64,000 nt of DNA from assembly GCF_030944625.1 (NCBI RefSeq), contig NZ_JAUSXY010000001.1, positions 3,968,001 to 4,032,000 of the forward strand, in the 5' to 3' direction. This DNA comes from Arthrobacter sp. SLBN-112 (lineage in GTDB: Bacteria > Actinomycetota > Actinomycetes > Actinomycetales > Micrococcaceae). A program made the translations under genes and the position numbers. The notes under the pieces were generated by a model. The model saw only the letters and a list, made by a program, of their open reading frames with translations, made no database searches and had not been told where the DNA came from. Below, one piece after another: positions 10,374 through 19,309 of the stretch (position 1 is the first letter of the stretch; each line of letters begins with the position of its first letter).

Positions 10374-11531
10374 GTGAGGATCGCAATCGTTGCCGAATCA
10401 TTTTTGCCGCTGATGAATGGCGTCACCCATTCAATCCTGCGGGTCCTGGACCACCTTCAGGACCGGGGCGATGACGTCCTGGTCATTGCGCCGTCCGCCC
10501 ATGACGGGCAAGCGCCGGGCCAGGTCAAAGGCGCGGAGGTCCACCGGCTTCCCGCGGTTCCCCTGGCGGGTTATACGAATGTGCGGGTGGCACTGGGGGG
10601 TGTGTACCGGGTCAAGCGAATCCTTGCCGAGTACGCCCCTGACGTGGTGCACCTTGCCTCGCCGTTCGTGCTGGGCTGGCGGGCGGCCCAGGCGGCCCAT
10701 CAGCTTGGCATCCCGTCGGTGGCCGTCTACCAGACCGAGGTTCCCAGTTACGCCGCCCGGTACGGGGTGCCGTTCCTGGAGAACTGGGCCTGGAACCGCG
10801 TGGAGAACATCCACCTGCTGGCCACGCGCACCCTGGTGCCGTCGACGTTCGCGCTGAACCAGTTGCGCGGGCGAGGCATTCCCCGGGTGCGGATGTGGCG
10901 GCGCGGCGTGGATACCGCGCGGTTCTCGCCGGAAAAGCGCGACGACGGGTGGCGGGCCTCGGTTTCGCCCGGCGGCGAGCGGATCATCGGCTACGTTGGC
11001 AGGCTCGCGGTGGAAAAACAGGTGGAAGACCTCGCCGCGCTGACGGGGATCCCCAACACAAAGTTGGTGGTCGTAGGCGACGGGCCGCAGCGGGCCGCCC
11101 TGGAGGCTGCACTCCCCGGTGCGGCATTCACGGGATTCCTGGGCGGCGACGAGCTGGCACGCGCAGTGGCGTCGTTCGACTTGTTCGTCCATCCGGGCGA
11201 GTTCGAAACCTTTTGCCAGACCATCCAGGAGGCCATGGCATCGGGTGTGCCGGTGGTGGCCACGGGCCGGGGTGGCCCCTTGGACCTGGTGGAGAATTCG
11301 CGGACCGGGTGGCTGTACGAACCGGGTGACCTGTCCGCCCTGCGTGCCCGCGTGCAGGACCTGATAGGCGACGACGCCAAGCGCCGCGCGTTCGCCGCCG
11401 CGGCACACGCCTCGGTGCAGGACAGAACCTGGCCGGCCCTCTGCACCGAGCTGGTGCAGCACTACACCGACGTCATCGCGGACGTGCCGGTGTCAACGGA
11501 GCCGGTCAACAGCAAAGGAGCGAAACTGTGA
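10374..11531 (+). CDS. Glycosyltransferase family 4, probable GDP-mannose-dependent alpha-mannosyltransferase
   Basis: This 385-residue GT-B enzyme begins RIAIVAESFLPLMNGVTHS, the N-terminal signature of the MgtA/PimB-like mannosyltransferases of actinobacteria. The acceptor domain has DVVHLASPFVLGWRA and YQTEVPSYAARYG. The donor-side domain has RRGVDTARFSPEKR, IIGYVGRLAVEKQVEDL and the EX7E-like FDLFVHPGEFETFCQTIQEAMASG. It probably acts at the inner face of the membrane on glycolipids. The GTG start at 10374 gives the family's usual first residues, although the ribosome site is weak. Its TGA overlaps the GTG of the next gene, so the two are translationally coupled. Confidence 0.88.
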   Translation: MRIAIVAESFLPLMNGVTHSILRVLDHLQDRGDDVLVIAPSAHDGQAPGQVKGAEVHRLPAVPLAGYTNVRVALGGVYRVKRILAEYAPDVVHLASPFVLGWRAAQAAHQLGIPSVAVYQTEVPSYAARYGVPFLENWAWNRVENIHLLATRTLVPSTFALNQLRGRGIPRVRMWRRGVDTARFSPEKRDDGWRASVSPGGERIIGYVGRLAVEKQVEDLAALTGIPNTKLVVVGDGPQRAALEAALPGAAFTGFLGGDELARAVASFDLFVHPGEFETFCQTIQEAMASGVPVVATGRGGPLDLVENSRTGWLYEPGDLSALRARVQDLIGDDAKRRAFAAAAHASVQDRTWPALCTELVQHYTDVIADVPVSTEPVNSKGAKL

Positions 11532-12899
11532 AAATCTCCGTGATCGGTTGCGGTTACCTCGGAGCCGTCCATGCGGCAACGCTGGCGTCCATGGGCCACA
11601 CCGTGGTGGGCATCGACGTCGATCCCGGCAAGGTGGCGCAGCTGGCCCGTGGCGTGGCGCCGTTCCACGAGCCCGGACTGGATGAGCTCCTCCGGGACGG
11701 CCACGCCACCGGCCGGCTGCGCTTCTCCACCCACCCCGCCGAGGCCGGGGCTGCGCAGGTGCACTTCCTGTGCGTGGGGACCCCGCAGGACAAGGCGTCC
11801 GACGCCGCCGACCTCACCTTCCTGGTCTCCGCGACGGAAGCGTTGCTGCCGCACCTGGCCGCGGGCGCCGTCGTCGTTGGCAAATCCACGGTGCCCGTGG
11901 GCACCGTGGACATGCTCCGGGGTGTGCTGGCTCCGCGGCCTGACGTGCTGCTCGGCTGGAACCCCGAGTTCCTGCGGCAGGGCACGGCCGTCAAGGACTC
12001 ACTGGTGCCGGACCGGCTGGTGTACGGCGTAGACGGCGGCCGGGGCTGCGGCCTTCAACCCCGCTACCCGGGCGCCGCTGGGCGTGACGGCGGCACTGGA
12101 CGCTGTCTATGAACCGTTGCTCCGCGCCGGGATCCCCCGGCTTGTCTGCAACTTCGCCACGGCCGAACTCATCAAGTCGGCCGCGAACGCGTACCTTGCC
12201 ACCAAGGTCAGCTTCATCAATGCCGTCGCCGAATTATGCGACGCCGCCGGCGCCGATGTCAGCGAACTCAGCGAGGCGATGGGGCTGGACCCGAGGATCG
12301 GCAGCCGGTACCTGCACGCGGGCCTGGGTTTCGGTGGCGGCTGCCTCCCCAAGGACATCCGCAGTTTCCGTACCCAGGCCACTGCGCTGGGAGTCTCCGC
12401 GGTGCGGGACTGGATGGGCCTGGTCGATTCGGTGAACCTGGGCCAGCGGGAGCGCACGGTGGACCTCGCAGCGGAAATGTGCGGAGGCATGGTGGCAGGG
12501 CGTTCCATCACCGTGCTCGGAGCCTCCTTCAAGCCGGACACGGACGACATCCGCGACTCCCCCGCACTGGACGTGGCGGACCGGCTGGCCGCCGCCGGCG
12601 CGCATGTCACGGTGACCGACCCCAAAGCGGTGAACCATGCGTGGCGCCGCCATCCCCGGCTCCGGTTCGAAGTGTCCACCGGGAGGGCGCTCCAGGACGC
12701 CGAGCAGGTGCTGCTGCTCACCGAGGGGGACGAGTACCTGCAGCTCTGCCCCGTGGCGGCCGGGCAGCTGGTCCGACGACGGGTGGTCCTGGACGCGCGG
12801 AACGTGCTGGACGCCGCTGCGTGGCAGGGGGAAGGCTGGACGGTGCGCGGGCTCGGAACCTCCGCCGGCGCGGTCAGGGCCGCGGCTGCAGTCCGCTGA
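11528..12899 (+). pseudogene. UDP-glucose/GDP-mannose dehydrogenase family protein, frameshifted
   Basis: Nucleotide-sugar 6-dehydrogenases oxidise UDP-glucose (or a similar sugar) to the uronate. The first frame (11528 to about 12041) holds the Rossmann domain: VIGCGYLGAVHAATLASMGH, FLCVGTPQDK, GKSTVPVGT and WNPEFLRQGTAVKDS. The second frame (about 12042-12899) holds the rest: the catalytic Lys region AELIKSAANAYLATK, the catalytic Cys in GFGGGCLPKD, and the C-terminal GASFKPDTDDIRDSP. The break is in a GGGG run at 12042-12045; removing one G restores VDGGRAAAFNPAT and one continuous protein of about 456 residues. All catalytic residues are intact, so this is recent loss or a consensus error. 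The GTG start overlaps the stop of the glycosyltransferase. Confidence 0.88.
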
Positions 12900-12901
12900 G
12901 T

Positions 12902-13765
12902 TCAGTCCAGGAGCCCCAGATCGGCGAAGGCCAATGCAACGCCTGCGCCTGCGGGCCCGGCGGTGGTCCTGTCGGCCACGGCAAGGACGCCCGGGTGGCC
13001 GCCTTCCACGGCAATGCCCACCCCGGCGTATTCCAGCATTTCAATATCGTTGGCGCTGTCACCGATAGCCACGATGTCAGCACGGTGGAGGCCAAGCCGG
13101 GCCTCCACCACCTGGATACCCACCGCCTTGTGCGTGCCCGCCATGAAGATCTCCCCGGCACGGTCTCCCAGCGCTGACAGTGAACTCGGGATCAGTCCGA
13201 CATCCGGGCCGAGCTTTTCGATCAGCCCCTTCAGCGGGACCGGCGAATCGAAGACGGAGATCTTGGCGTAGGACGTGCTGCGGAGGTCGTCGCTGTACTG
13301 CATCGGCCCCAGGATGTCCTCCAGCGGATCCACGTCGGTGCTGAGGATTCCATCGTGCTGGGGGCGGCCGGCGAAGATGGGGCCAAGAACCTCCCTCAGC
13401 CGCTGGTCCACGCCGGTGCGGCCGTGCAGGGCCTCGGGTGCTTCCAGGATGTAGGCGGCACCGTGGGCATCGAGGGTTTCCACAATGAGCGCCGCCAGTT
13501 CCGGGTCAAAGCGCTGGTCGCTGAGGACCACGCCATTGACTTCCACCCTGGCGCCGGCTCCCGTGATAGTGCCGTCGAAGCCGGCATCCAGGATGTGGCC
13601 GGGCACCATGGACAGCGGCCGCCCGGTGCACACGAAGACCAGGTGGCCCAGCCTGCGGGCGGTCCGGACCGCCTCCACGTGTGCATCCGGGGCCAGGCCG
13701 TGGTCTGCATAGGTTCCATCGATGTCGAGGAAGACGGCACGCCGCCTGGCGGTCTGGCTGGGCAT
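12902..13765 (-). CDS. HAD superfamily hydrolase, Cof-type (IIB)
   Basis: This is a cytoplasmic phosphatase of 287 residues. Motif I is VFLDIDGTYADHG (nucleophile and acid Asp), motif II is VFVCTGRP, and motif IV is VAIGDSANDIEML, followed by GVGIAVEGGHP. The cap between about residues 90 and 190 is of the Cof/IIB kind. The likely substrates are sugar phosphates or similar small molecules. ATG at 13763-13765 has AGGAG about 9 bases upstream; the frame extends 60 codons further without family features. It converges with the dehydrogenase gene, separated by only 2 bases. Confidence 0.88.
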   Translation of the reverse strand: MPSQTARRRAVFLDIDGTYADHGLAPDAHVEAVRTARRLGHLVFVCTGRPLSMVPGHILDAGFDGTITGAGARVEVNGVVLSDQRFDPELAALIVETLDAHGAAYILEAPEALHGRTGVDQRLREVLGPIFAGRPQHDGILSTDVDPLEDILGPMQYSDDLRSTSYAKISVFDSPVPLKGLIEKLGPDVGLIPSSLSALGDRAGEIFMAGTHKAVGIQVVEARLGLHRADIVAIGDSANDIEMLEYAGVGIAVEGGHPGVLAVADRTTAGPAGAGVALAFADLGLLD

Positions 13766-13969
13766 GCCTGGGCTCCTTGGTCGGTTGCGGGACATCCAAA
13801 TCCTATCCCCACCCCTGCGGCACCCGGGTGGGCGCAGATACCGCATTAAGGGCCCGAAACTGACAGCCATCCTGTGATATTGAAAGCCTTGCAGACTAAT
13901 AAGCCTGCTGATTGAATAAGGGAACCGGAAATGGGGGCCCGGCACAACTTACTGACAAGGAGTGACAAC

Positions 13970-14239
13970 ATGGGCATTCTCGGATTTCTCATTTTGGGCC
14001 TGATCGCCGGCGCCATTGCCAAGGCCATCCTTCCGGGCCGCCAAGGCGGCGGCTGGGTGGTGACCCTGGTCCTCGGAGTTGTGGGGGCCATATTGGGCGG
14101 CTGGATCGGATCACTGATCTTTGGCGGCGGGCTTGCCGAATTCTTCGATATCAGGACATGGCTGCTGGCAATCCTCGGCTCGATCATCGTGCTGCTGGTC
14201 TACGGGGCAATCGCCAACCGCAGCGGCCGCAGGGTGTAG
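13970..14239 (+). CDS. GlsB/YeaQ/YmgE-family stress-response membrane protein
   Basis: This 89-residue integral membrane protein begins MGILGFLILGLIAGAIAKAI. The family's LPGRQGGGW motif follows the first helix, and two further helices end in IANRSGRRV. Family members are small inner-membrane proteins induced by stress, of unclear mechanism. The second ATG, at 13970, has AAGGAGTGACAAC upstream and gives the usual start; an upstream in-frame ATG at 13931 would add 13 unlikely residues. A terminator follows. Confidence 0.9.
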   Translation: MGILGFLILGLIAGAIAKAILPGRQGGGWVVTLVLGVVGAILGGWIGSLIFGGGLAEFFDIRTWLLAILGSIIVLLVYGAIANRSGRRV

Positions 14240-14264
14240 CCGCACCGCACACCCCTTCAGCAAG

Positions 14265-14301
14265 AAGCGCCGGACTCCCCCCAAGGAGAACGGCGCTTTT
14301 T
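14265..14301 (+). terminator. Terminator after the GlsB-type gene
   Basis: AAGCGCCG (14265-14272) pairs with CGGCGCTT (14291-14298) and is followed by T residues. It lies 25 bases past the stop of the small membrane protein. Confidence 0.75.
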
Positions 14302-14306
14302 ACGTC

Positions 14307-14346
14307 CGCGATGAATGCACGGCCAAAAAACGCGATGAATGCACGG
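14307..14346. repeat. Pair of 16-bp direct repeats upstream of the GGDEF-EAL gene
   Basis: CGCGATGAATGCACGG occurs at 14307-14322 and again at 14331-14346, 24 bases apart. This places both copies on nearly the same helix face, about 85-125 bases ahead of the start codon at 14431. It could be a regulator-binding direct repeat or a local duplication. Confidence 0.6.
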
Positions 14347-14430
14347 GCAAACAGAGAGCCGATCCAACTGCTTACCGGGTGGCCGCCCAATTTGCGGATC
14401 TGCCCTTTATGATGGCGAAGGGGTGGTGTT

Positions 14431-16602
14431 ATGACCGGTTTTTCGGGCCGTGGCAATGATGTGGCATTACAAATTTTTGGCGTGGTCATGAACGCCAGCC
14501 CGGATGCCCTGCTGGCCCTGAATACGGACGGCATTGTCCTGTGCGCCAACGCCGCTGCCGCACGGCTGTTCGGATTGCCGCAGGAGGCGTTTGCCGGCCT
14601 GGACCACCGTCCCCTGATCGCCGAAGGATTCCGCGATGAGGTGGCGCACCTCTTCCGCCAGCTCCTGGCCCAACCGCAGCAGCCTCTGCCGCCGCATGAG
14701 ATCACCGGTCTGCACGGCGATGGAACCGAGTTCCCCGTGGAGGTTGCCGTGGCACTCCTCCCCGCCGGACCGCTGGCAGATCCTCCTGATATCCCCCTCG
14801 GGCAAACCGGCCCTGCCGGAGCACACATTCTGCTCTCTGCGCGCGGCACAGCACACCGGCAGGCCGCCAACGAAGGCCTGCGCGAGGCCATGTCCCTGCT
14901 CACGGCCACCCTGGAATCCACTGCGGACGGAATCCTGGTGATGGGCATTGATGGAAGGGTGGCCGGATTCAATGAGCAGTTCCTCACCATGTGGGGCATC
15001 CCGCCCGAATTCATGGAAGCGGACAGCGACGAGCCTGCAATGCGGCTGGTCATGGGGCAAGTATCCGATCCGGCGGCCCTCACCGCCCGGTTGGGCGAAC
15101 TCCAGGAGGACCCGTACGCCGAAAGCCACGACGTTGTTGAGCTGCTCGACGGGCGCACCTTTGAGCGATACTCCCGCCCCCAGCGGGTGGGTGCGGAAAT
15201 CGTGGGCCGGGTGTGGAGCTTCCGGGATGCAACGCCCCGGCGGAAGGCACAGGAGCAGGCCCATCAAGCATTGAAAGATCTCGCCCAACAGGCCGAAAAG
15301 TTGCGTGCCATGGCCTTCCAGGACCCGCTGACAGGGCTCGCGAACCGGGCGGTATTCAACGAGGCCCTCACCAACTCCCTTGCGGAACCACGGCTGAAGA
15401 CGGTTGACGTCCTGCTCCTTGACCTGGACGACTTCAAGGAGGTCAATGACATCCTTGGCCACCAGGCCGGCGATGACATGCTGGTGGAAGTGGCGCGCCG
15501 GCTCCGCGGCTGCACCCCCACGGCGGACGTGGTGGCACGCCTGGGCGGCGACGAATTCGTGGTGCTCCTGACAGCCTGCCCCGACCCCGAGGAGATCGCG
15601 GCCTGCATCGTGCGGTGCCTGCATGTTCCCGTGACCATCGGCGGCACGGCTCTGCGCCCAAGCCTGAGCCTGGGGCTTGCCTCCCTGGGGCAGGACAGCG
15701 TGGGTCCCTCCGAACTGCTCAGGCACGCAGACATCGCCATGTACGCGGCCAAGGCTGCCGGCAAGAACCGCTTCCTGCGCTTCCACCCGGACATGATGCA
15801 GGCATTGGTGCAGCGGACGCACATGGAAAGTGGCTTGCAACTGGCCGTTCCACGCGGCGAGATCACGGTGGATTTCCAGCCGATCGTCTCGCACCGCATG
15901 GGGCAGGTGGTCCAGCTGGAGGCACTGGCCCGATGGGACCGCGGCGGCGAGCGGGTGCCGCCGTCGATCTTCATTCCGCTCGCCGAGCGCACCGGCCTGA
16001 TCAACGAGATCGGGGCCGAGGTGATGGCCAGCGGCATGGTGCAGCTGGCACGCTGGCTCAGCGAAGATCCATCGAGGTCCCTGGCCGTGAATGTCTCCGG
16101 CGTGCAGTTGCAGGAGGCGGACTTCGCCGAGACGGTCCTCAAGCTCGCGGAAGCCAGCGGCGTGGCGCCCTATCAACTGGTCCTGGAAGTGACCGAGAGC
16201 GTCTTTTTTGACGCGGACCGCGGCCTGATCGATCAGCTTGGGACGTTGCGGAACGCCGGCGCCCGGGTGGCGCTGGACGACTTCGGCACCGGCTACTCCT
16301 CGCTTGGCCGGCTGCAGGAGCTGCCCGTGGACACGGTCAAGATCGATAAGACCTTCGTGTCCATGGTGCGAACCGGCAACGAGCGGCTACCGATCCTCAG
16401 CTCCATGATCAACATGGCCCACAGCCTGGGCCTGACCGTCACCGCGGAAGGGATCGAGACGGCGGCGCAAGCAGACTATCTGACAGCCCTGGAGTGCGAT
16501 TCGTTGCAGGGCTACCTGTTCTCGCTGCCCGAGCCGGGCGACAGGCTTATACCCGCCCTGCATCACGCCGAAGAGGCGCTCAACGCGCTGAAGGGTCGCT
16601 AG
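14431..16602 (+). CDS. PAS-PAS-GGDEF-EAL cyclic-di-GMP turnover protein
   Basis: This 723-residue protein can make and/or break cyclic-di-GMP. Two PAS sensor domains occupy about residues 10-130 (MNASPDALLALNTDGIV) and 150-275 (LESTADGILVMGIDGRV). The GGDEF domain (about 285-450) has DPLTGLANRAVFN, DLDDFKEVNDILGHQAGD and the intact ARLGGDEFVVLL. The EAL domain (about 465-715) has LEALARWDRGG, NVSGVQLQE, LDDFGTGYSSLGRL, TVKIDKTFV and LQGYLFSLP. Both sets of catalytic residues look complete, so it may be bifunctional. No membrane segment is seen, so it is a cytosolic sensor. The ATG has AAGGGG upstream. The 16-base direct repeats lie in its promoter region. Confidence 0.93.
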   Translation: MTGFSGRGNDVALQIFGVVMNASPDALLALNTDGIVLCANAAAARLFGLPQEAFAGLDHRPLIAEGFRDEVAHLFRQLLAQPQQPLPPHEITGLHGDGTEFPVEVAVALLPAGPLADPPDIPLGQTGPAGAHILLSARGTAHRQAANEGLREAMSLLTATLESTADGILVMGIDGRVAGFNEQFLTMWGIPPEFMEADSDEPAMRLVMGQVSDPAALTARLGELQEDPYAESHDVVELLDGRTFERYSRPQRVGAEIVGRVWSFRDATPRRKAQEQAHQALKDLAQQAEKLRAMAFQDPLTGLANRAVFNEALTNSLAEPRLKTVDVLLLDLDDFKEVNDILGHQAGDDMLVEVARRLRGCTPTADVVARLGGDEFVVLLTACPDPEEIAACIVRCLHVPVTIGGTALRPSLSLGLASLGQDSVGPSELLRHADIAMYAAKAAGKNRFLRFHPDMMQALVQRTHMESGLQLAVPRGEITVDFQPIVSHRMGQVVQLEALARWDRGGERVPPSIFIPLAERTGLINEIGAEVMASGMVQLARWLSEDPSRSLAVNVSGVQLQEADFAETVLKLAEASGVAPYQLVLEVTESVFFDADRGLIDQLGTLRNAGARVALDDFGTGYSSLGRLQELPVDTVKIDKTFVSMVRTGNERLPILSSMINMAHSLGLTVTAEGIETAAQADYLTALECDSLQGYLFSLPEPGDRLIPALHHAEEALNALKGR

Positions 16603-16613
16603 AGCAGGAAGGC

Positions 16614-17051
16614 TTAGGCTGCTTCCCGGCCCGACTGCCGCGGCTTTTTCGCGGGCAGGGGCGGCCGCGACGTTTGTGTTGCGGGAGAGGATTTGGCGGG
16701 CCCTGCTTCGGCGGGGCCGGCAGGTGCGGGTGCGGCTGCAGCGGCGGAGTCCGACGCCGTCGGGTCGCCGAAGACTTCAGCATCGGGTTCGGAACGGGTT
16801 TCCGGAGCGGCGGCACGGTTGCGGCGCCAGCGGCGGACCAGGTCGACGCCGGCCACCAGTCCCGCGACGGGGCTGAGGACCGCCGCCGAGTAGACGAACA
16901 GCAGCCAGGTCAGCGTCGTCAGCGGCGGCTGGTTGTTGTTCAGCAGCGACAGGCCTCCGAGCAAGCCCACCACCCAGAAGAGCAGGACGGCCGTCAGCAC
17001 GGATCCGGCAGGAAAATACTGGTTGGTCACGATTTTTTTCAGGGTTTCCAT
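16614..17051 (-). CDS. Small membrane protein with an Ala/Pro-rich tail
   Basis: This 145-residue protein begins METLKKIVTNQYFPAGSV. Two transmembrane helices lie at about residues 16-36 and 45-68. A basic stretch (LVRRWRRNR) and a low-complexity Ala/Pro/Ser cytoplasmic tail ending in KKPRQSGREAA follow. It has a strong AGGAGG ribosome site. I do not recognise a family. It converges with the GGDEF-EAL gene, 11 bases away. Confidence 0.65.
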   Translation of the reverse strand: METLKKIVTNQYFPAGSVLTAVLLFWVVGLLGGLSLLNNNQPPLTTLTWLLFVYSAAVLSPVAGLVAGVDLVRRWRRNRAAAPETRSEPDAEVFGDPTASDSAAAAAPAPAGPAEAGPAKSSPATQTSRPPLPAKKPRQSGREAA

Positions 17052-17271
17052 GCACTTCCTCCTGCCTGGCCGGGGGACGGCGAAGGCCGTTCAAGACAAG
17101 TATGGGGCCCGGCCTGCGCGAAACCCTGCAAGACGCCACGGCGAGTGACCAAACTAACCCGGGCGCCCGGCGTCGTACGGATTCCTGGTCCGAAAATGCC
17201 GTGCCGGGCCCTTCCGCCCAACGCCCGTCGGCACATAGCGTAAGGCTGACCGCTCGAACAATGGAGGACCC

Positions 17272-17823
17272 ATGCGCAAAGTCACTGCCGGCCTGTTCCA
17301 CTCAGTCGACGGGGTGGTGTCAGAACCGTTCAAGTTCCAGTTCGACAGCTTCGATGAGGAACTCGGCCAGGGGCTGACCAGGATGATGAACACCGTGGAC
17401 ACCGTGCTGCTGGGCCGTGTCAGCTACCAGGAGTGGGCGGGCTACTGGCCCACCGCCTCCGCCGACCAGGACTTTGCCGCGTTCATCAACCCCGTGGAGA
17501 AGTACGTGGCGTCGCGGACACTGACGGGGCCGCTGGAGTGGGAGAACTCGCAGCTGATGGATACACCGCTCGAGGAATTCGTGGCTGGCCTGAAGGAGCG
17601 CGACGGCGGCGAAATCGCGGTGTGCGGCAGCATCTCCGTGGTGCGGCAGCTGCTGTTTGCCGGGCTGCTGGACTCGCTTCAACTGATGACCCACCCGGTC
17701 ATCGCAGGCACCGGCCGCCGCCTGTTCGAGGACGGCGACCCGTTGACCCGCCTGGTGCTGCAGGAGCAGTCCCGGACCAGCAAAGGCAACGTGCTCAGCA
17801 CTTATGGAGTGCGGGCCGAGTAG
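17272..17823 (+). CDS. Dihydrofolate reductase-like / RibD C-terminal domain protein
   Basis: This 183-residue protein begins RKVTAGLFHSVDGVVSEPF, the typical opening of the standalone RibD-C (DHFR-like) family in actinobacteria. It then shows DTVLLGRVSYQEWAGYWP, the NADPH-side motif IAVCGSISVVRQLL, and MTHPVIAGTGRRLF near the end. These proteins are probably NADPH-dependent reductases, but substrates are mostly unknown; true DHFR activity is not implied. The start has GGAGGACCC upstream. Confidence 0.88.
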   Translation: MRKVTAGLFHSVDGVVSEPFKFQFDSFDEELGQGLTRMMNTVDTVLLGRVSYQEWAGYWPTASADQDFAAFINPVEKYVASRTLTGPLEWENSQLMDTPLEEFVAGLKERDGGEIAVCGSISVVRQLLFAGLLDSLQLMTHPVIAGTGRRLFEDGDPLTRLVLQEQSRTSKGNVLSTYGVRAE

Positions 17824-17824
17824 G

Positions 17825-18175
17825 TCACGCCGCCAGCGGCGCCCCGAAAAGCTCCTCAGCGAGCCGGGGCAGGTGGTCCGGGATGTCCGCCTCGGCCCCG
17901 TGTTCGCCGCGGCCGAGGAAGACGGCGGTGCCGCGGATCCCGTCCAGGTCAAGGCCACATTCGTGCATGAGCTGGCCGGCACGGAAGTTCACGGGCAACA
18001 GCAGGGCAACGCTTTCGGCGTTCAGGTAGACGTGCCAGTCGCCGCGGATCACGGATTCAAGCGGCCCGTCCACCAAGGCTTCCAAGGCCGGCAGGTCCGC
18101 GGCCACCTGCTCCATGCGGATGGGCTCGGCGTTGTTTGCCGGTACAACGAGTGCTGTGTAAGTTCTGCTGTCCAT
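17825..18175 (-). CDS. DUF3846-like small protein
   Basis: This 116-residue protein begins MDSRTYTALVVPANNAEP. The C-terminal half includes NVESV-like elements such as YLNAESVALLLPVNFRAG and NPRGTAVFLG-like IRGTAVFLGRG, which resembles the DUF3846 fold found in phage and actinobacterial proteins. The start at 18175 has GGAGGG upstream; an alternative start at 18202 lacks a site. It is probably cytoplasmic, with unknown function. It converges with the RibD-C gene. Confidence 0.6.
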   Translation of the reverse strand: MDSRTYTALVVPANNAEPIRMEQVAADLPALEALVDGPLESVIRGDWHVYLNAESVALLLPVNFRAGQLMHECGLDLDGIRGTAVFLGRGEHGAEADIPDHLPRLAEELFGAPLAA

Positions 18176-18244
18176 GACTGGTCCCTCCACAGGGTTTAAC
18201 ACCTGGAAAGGATGCCGTGTTCCCGAAGGTGGGCGGTCAGCGCC

Positions 18245-19192
18245 TTAGAAGGCGGCTGCGACGGCGGCGATGTCGCGGGGGGTGGTCCGGCAGCAGCCGC
18301 CGATGATGCGGGCGCCCCTCTTCCGCCAGGCGGGGGCTCCGCCGGCGAGGTCCAAGGGTGCCGCATCCGCCGTTCTGCCCGTCCCGGCCGCACCCCAGGT
18401 CTTGGTGTCCGGATGGTAGGTCTCGCCGGAGTTCGGGTAGGCCAGCAGGGGCTTGTCCGTGTGCTGCCGCAGAACTGAGAGCGCCGGAGTCACCAGGTGC
18501 AGGGGAACGCAGTTGACTCCGATCGCGGCAACGTGCGGGTGCGCATCGAGGAGCCTGGCCACGTCCGCCAGGGGTGTGCCGTCGCTGATGTGGGCGTCAT
18601 CGCGCAGGGTAAAGGAGAACCAGGAGTCGACGCCGGCTTCCGCTGTGAGTGCCAGCAAGGCCTCCGCCTCGGTGAAGGAGGGCAGCGTTTCACAGGCCAG
18701 GACGTCGACGCCGGCCTGCACCAGCGCAACGATGCGGGGTCGGTGGAAAGCCCGGAACTCCGCCGGGCTGAGGACGTAATCGCCCCGGTATTCGGAACCG
18801 TCGGCGAGGTAGGCGCCGTACGGTCCCACGGATCCCGCGACCAGCAGCGGACCCGCGTCCGGATGGTCCGCCAGGTGCTCCCGCCGCGCCTCATCCGCCA
18901 ACCGGACCGACAAGCCAATAAGGTCCAGGGCCTCCTGCTCACCGATCCCACGGGCAGCAAAGCCTTGGGGCGTTGCCTGGTAGCTGGCGGTGGTGGCGAT
19001 GTTCGCACCGGCGGCGAAGTAGTCCCGGTGCACGTCCCTGATCAGTTCGGGCTGCTCCAGGAGGACCTTGGCGGACCACAGCGGATCGTTCAGATCGCAG
19101 CCGCGCGCCTCGAGTTCGGTGGCAAGGGCGCCGTCGGAGACCAAGCCGGCATTGTCTCCAAGCGAGGTGGACAGGGAAAGGCGGTGGGGCAT
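18245..19192 (-). CDS. mmuM: Homocysteine S-methyltransferase
   Basis: MmuM-type enzymes make methionine from homocysteine using S-methylmethionine or SAM. The 315-residue protein has the family start LVSDGALATELEARG. It has the zinc-binding cysteines in AIGVNCVPLHL and in the C-terminal RIIGGCCRTTP, plus ANIATTASYQATPQGF and SVGPYGAYLADGSEY. The length is normal. A near-consensus promoter lies 34 bases upstream of the start. The amino-acid permease gene at 22.3-23.7 kb could be its transporter partner, but the two are not in one operon. Confidence 0.93.
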   Translation of the reverse strand: MPHRLSLSTSLGDNAGLVSDGALATELEARGCDLNDPLWSAKVLLEQPELIRDVHRDYFAAGANIATTASYQATPQGFAARGIGEQEALDLIGLSVRLADEARREHLADHPDAGPLLVAGSVGPYGAYLADGSEYRGDYVLSPAEFRAFHRPRIVALVQAGVDVLACETLPSFTEAEALLALTAEAGVDSWFSFTLRDDAHISDGTPLADVARLLDAHPHVAAIGVNCVPLHLVTPALSVLRQHTDKPLLAYPNSGETYHPDTKTWGAAGTGRTADAAPLDLAGGAPAWRKRGARIIGGCCRTTPRDIAAVAAAF

Positions 19193-19225
19193 CGCAACTC
19201 CGGTCAGTTATTGGCAGTTTTACTC

Positions 19226-19253
19226 ATTATAGACAAGTTTCCATGCTTGTAAT
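19226..19253 (-). promoter_or_regulatory. Probable sigma-70 promoter of mmuM with overlapping inverted repeat
   Basis: On the minus strand ATTACA (19248-19253) and TATAAT (19226-19231) are 16 bases apart, close to the housekeeping consensus. ACAAG and CTTGT form a 5-base inverted repeat between the boxes (19233-19250), a possible operator. Confidence 0.6.
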
Positions 19254-19309
19254 GAATATCACTGTGTGTCACCATGACAGCATTGACGATCACCACAGGA
19301 GGAAAATTC

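Noticed and set aside
14467..16176. Minus-strand ORF of 569 codons
   Set aside because: Antisense of the GGDEF-EAL gene, whose motifs are unambiguous.
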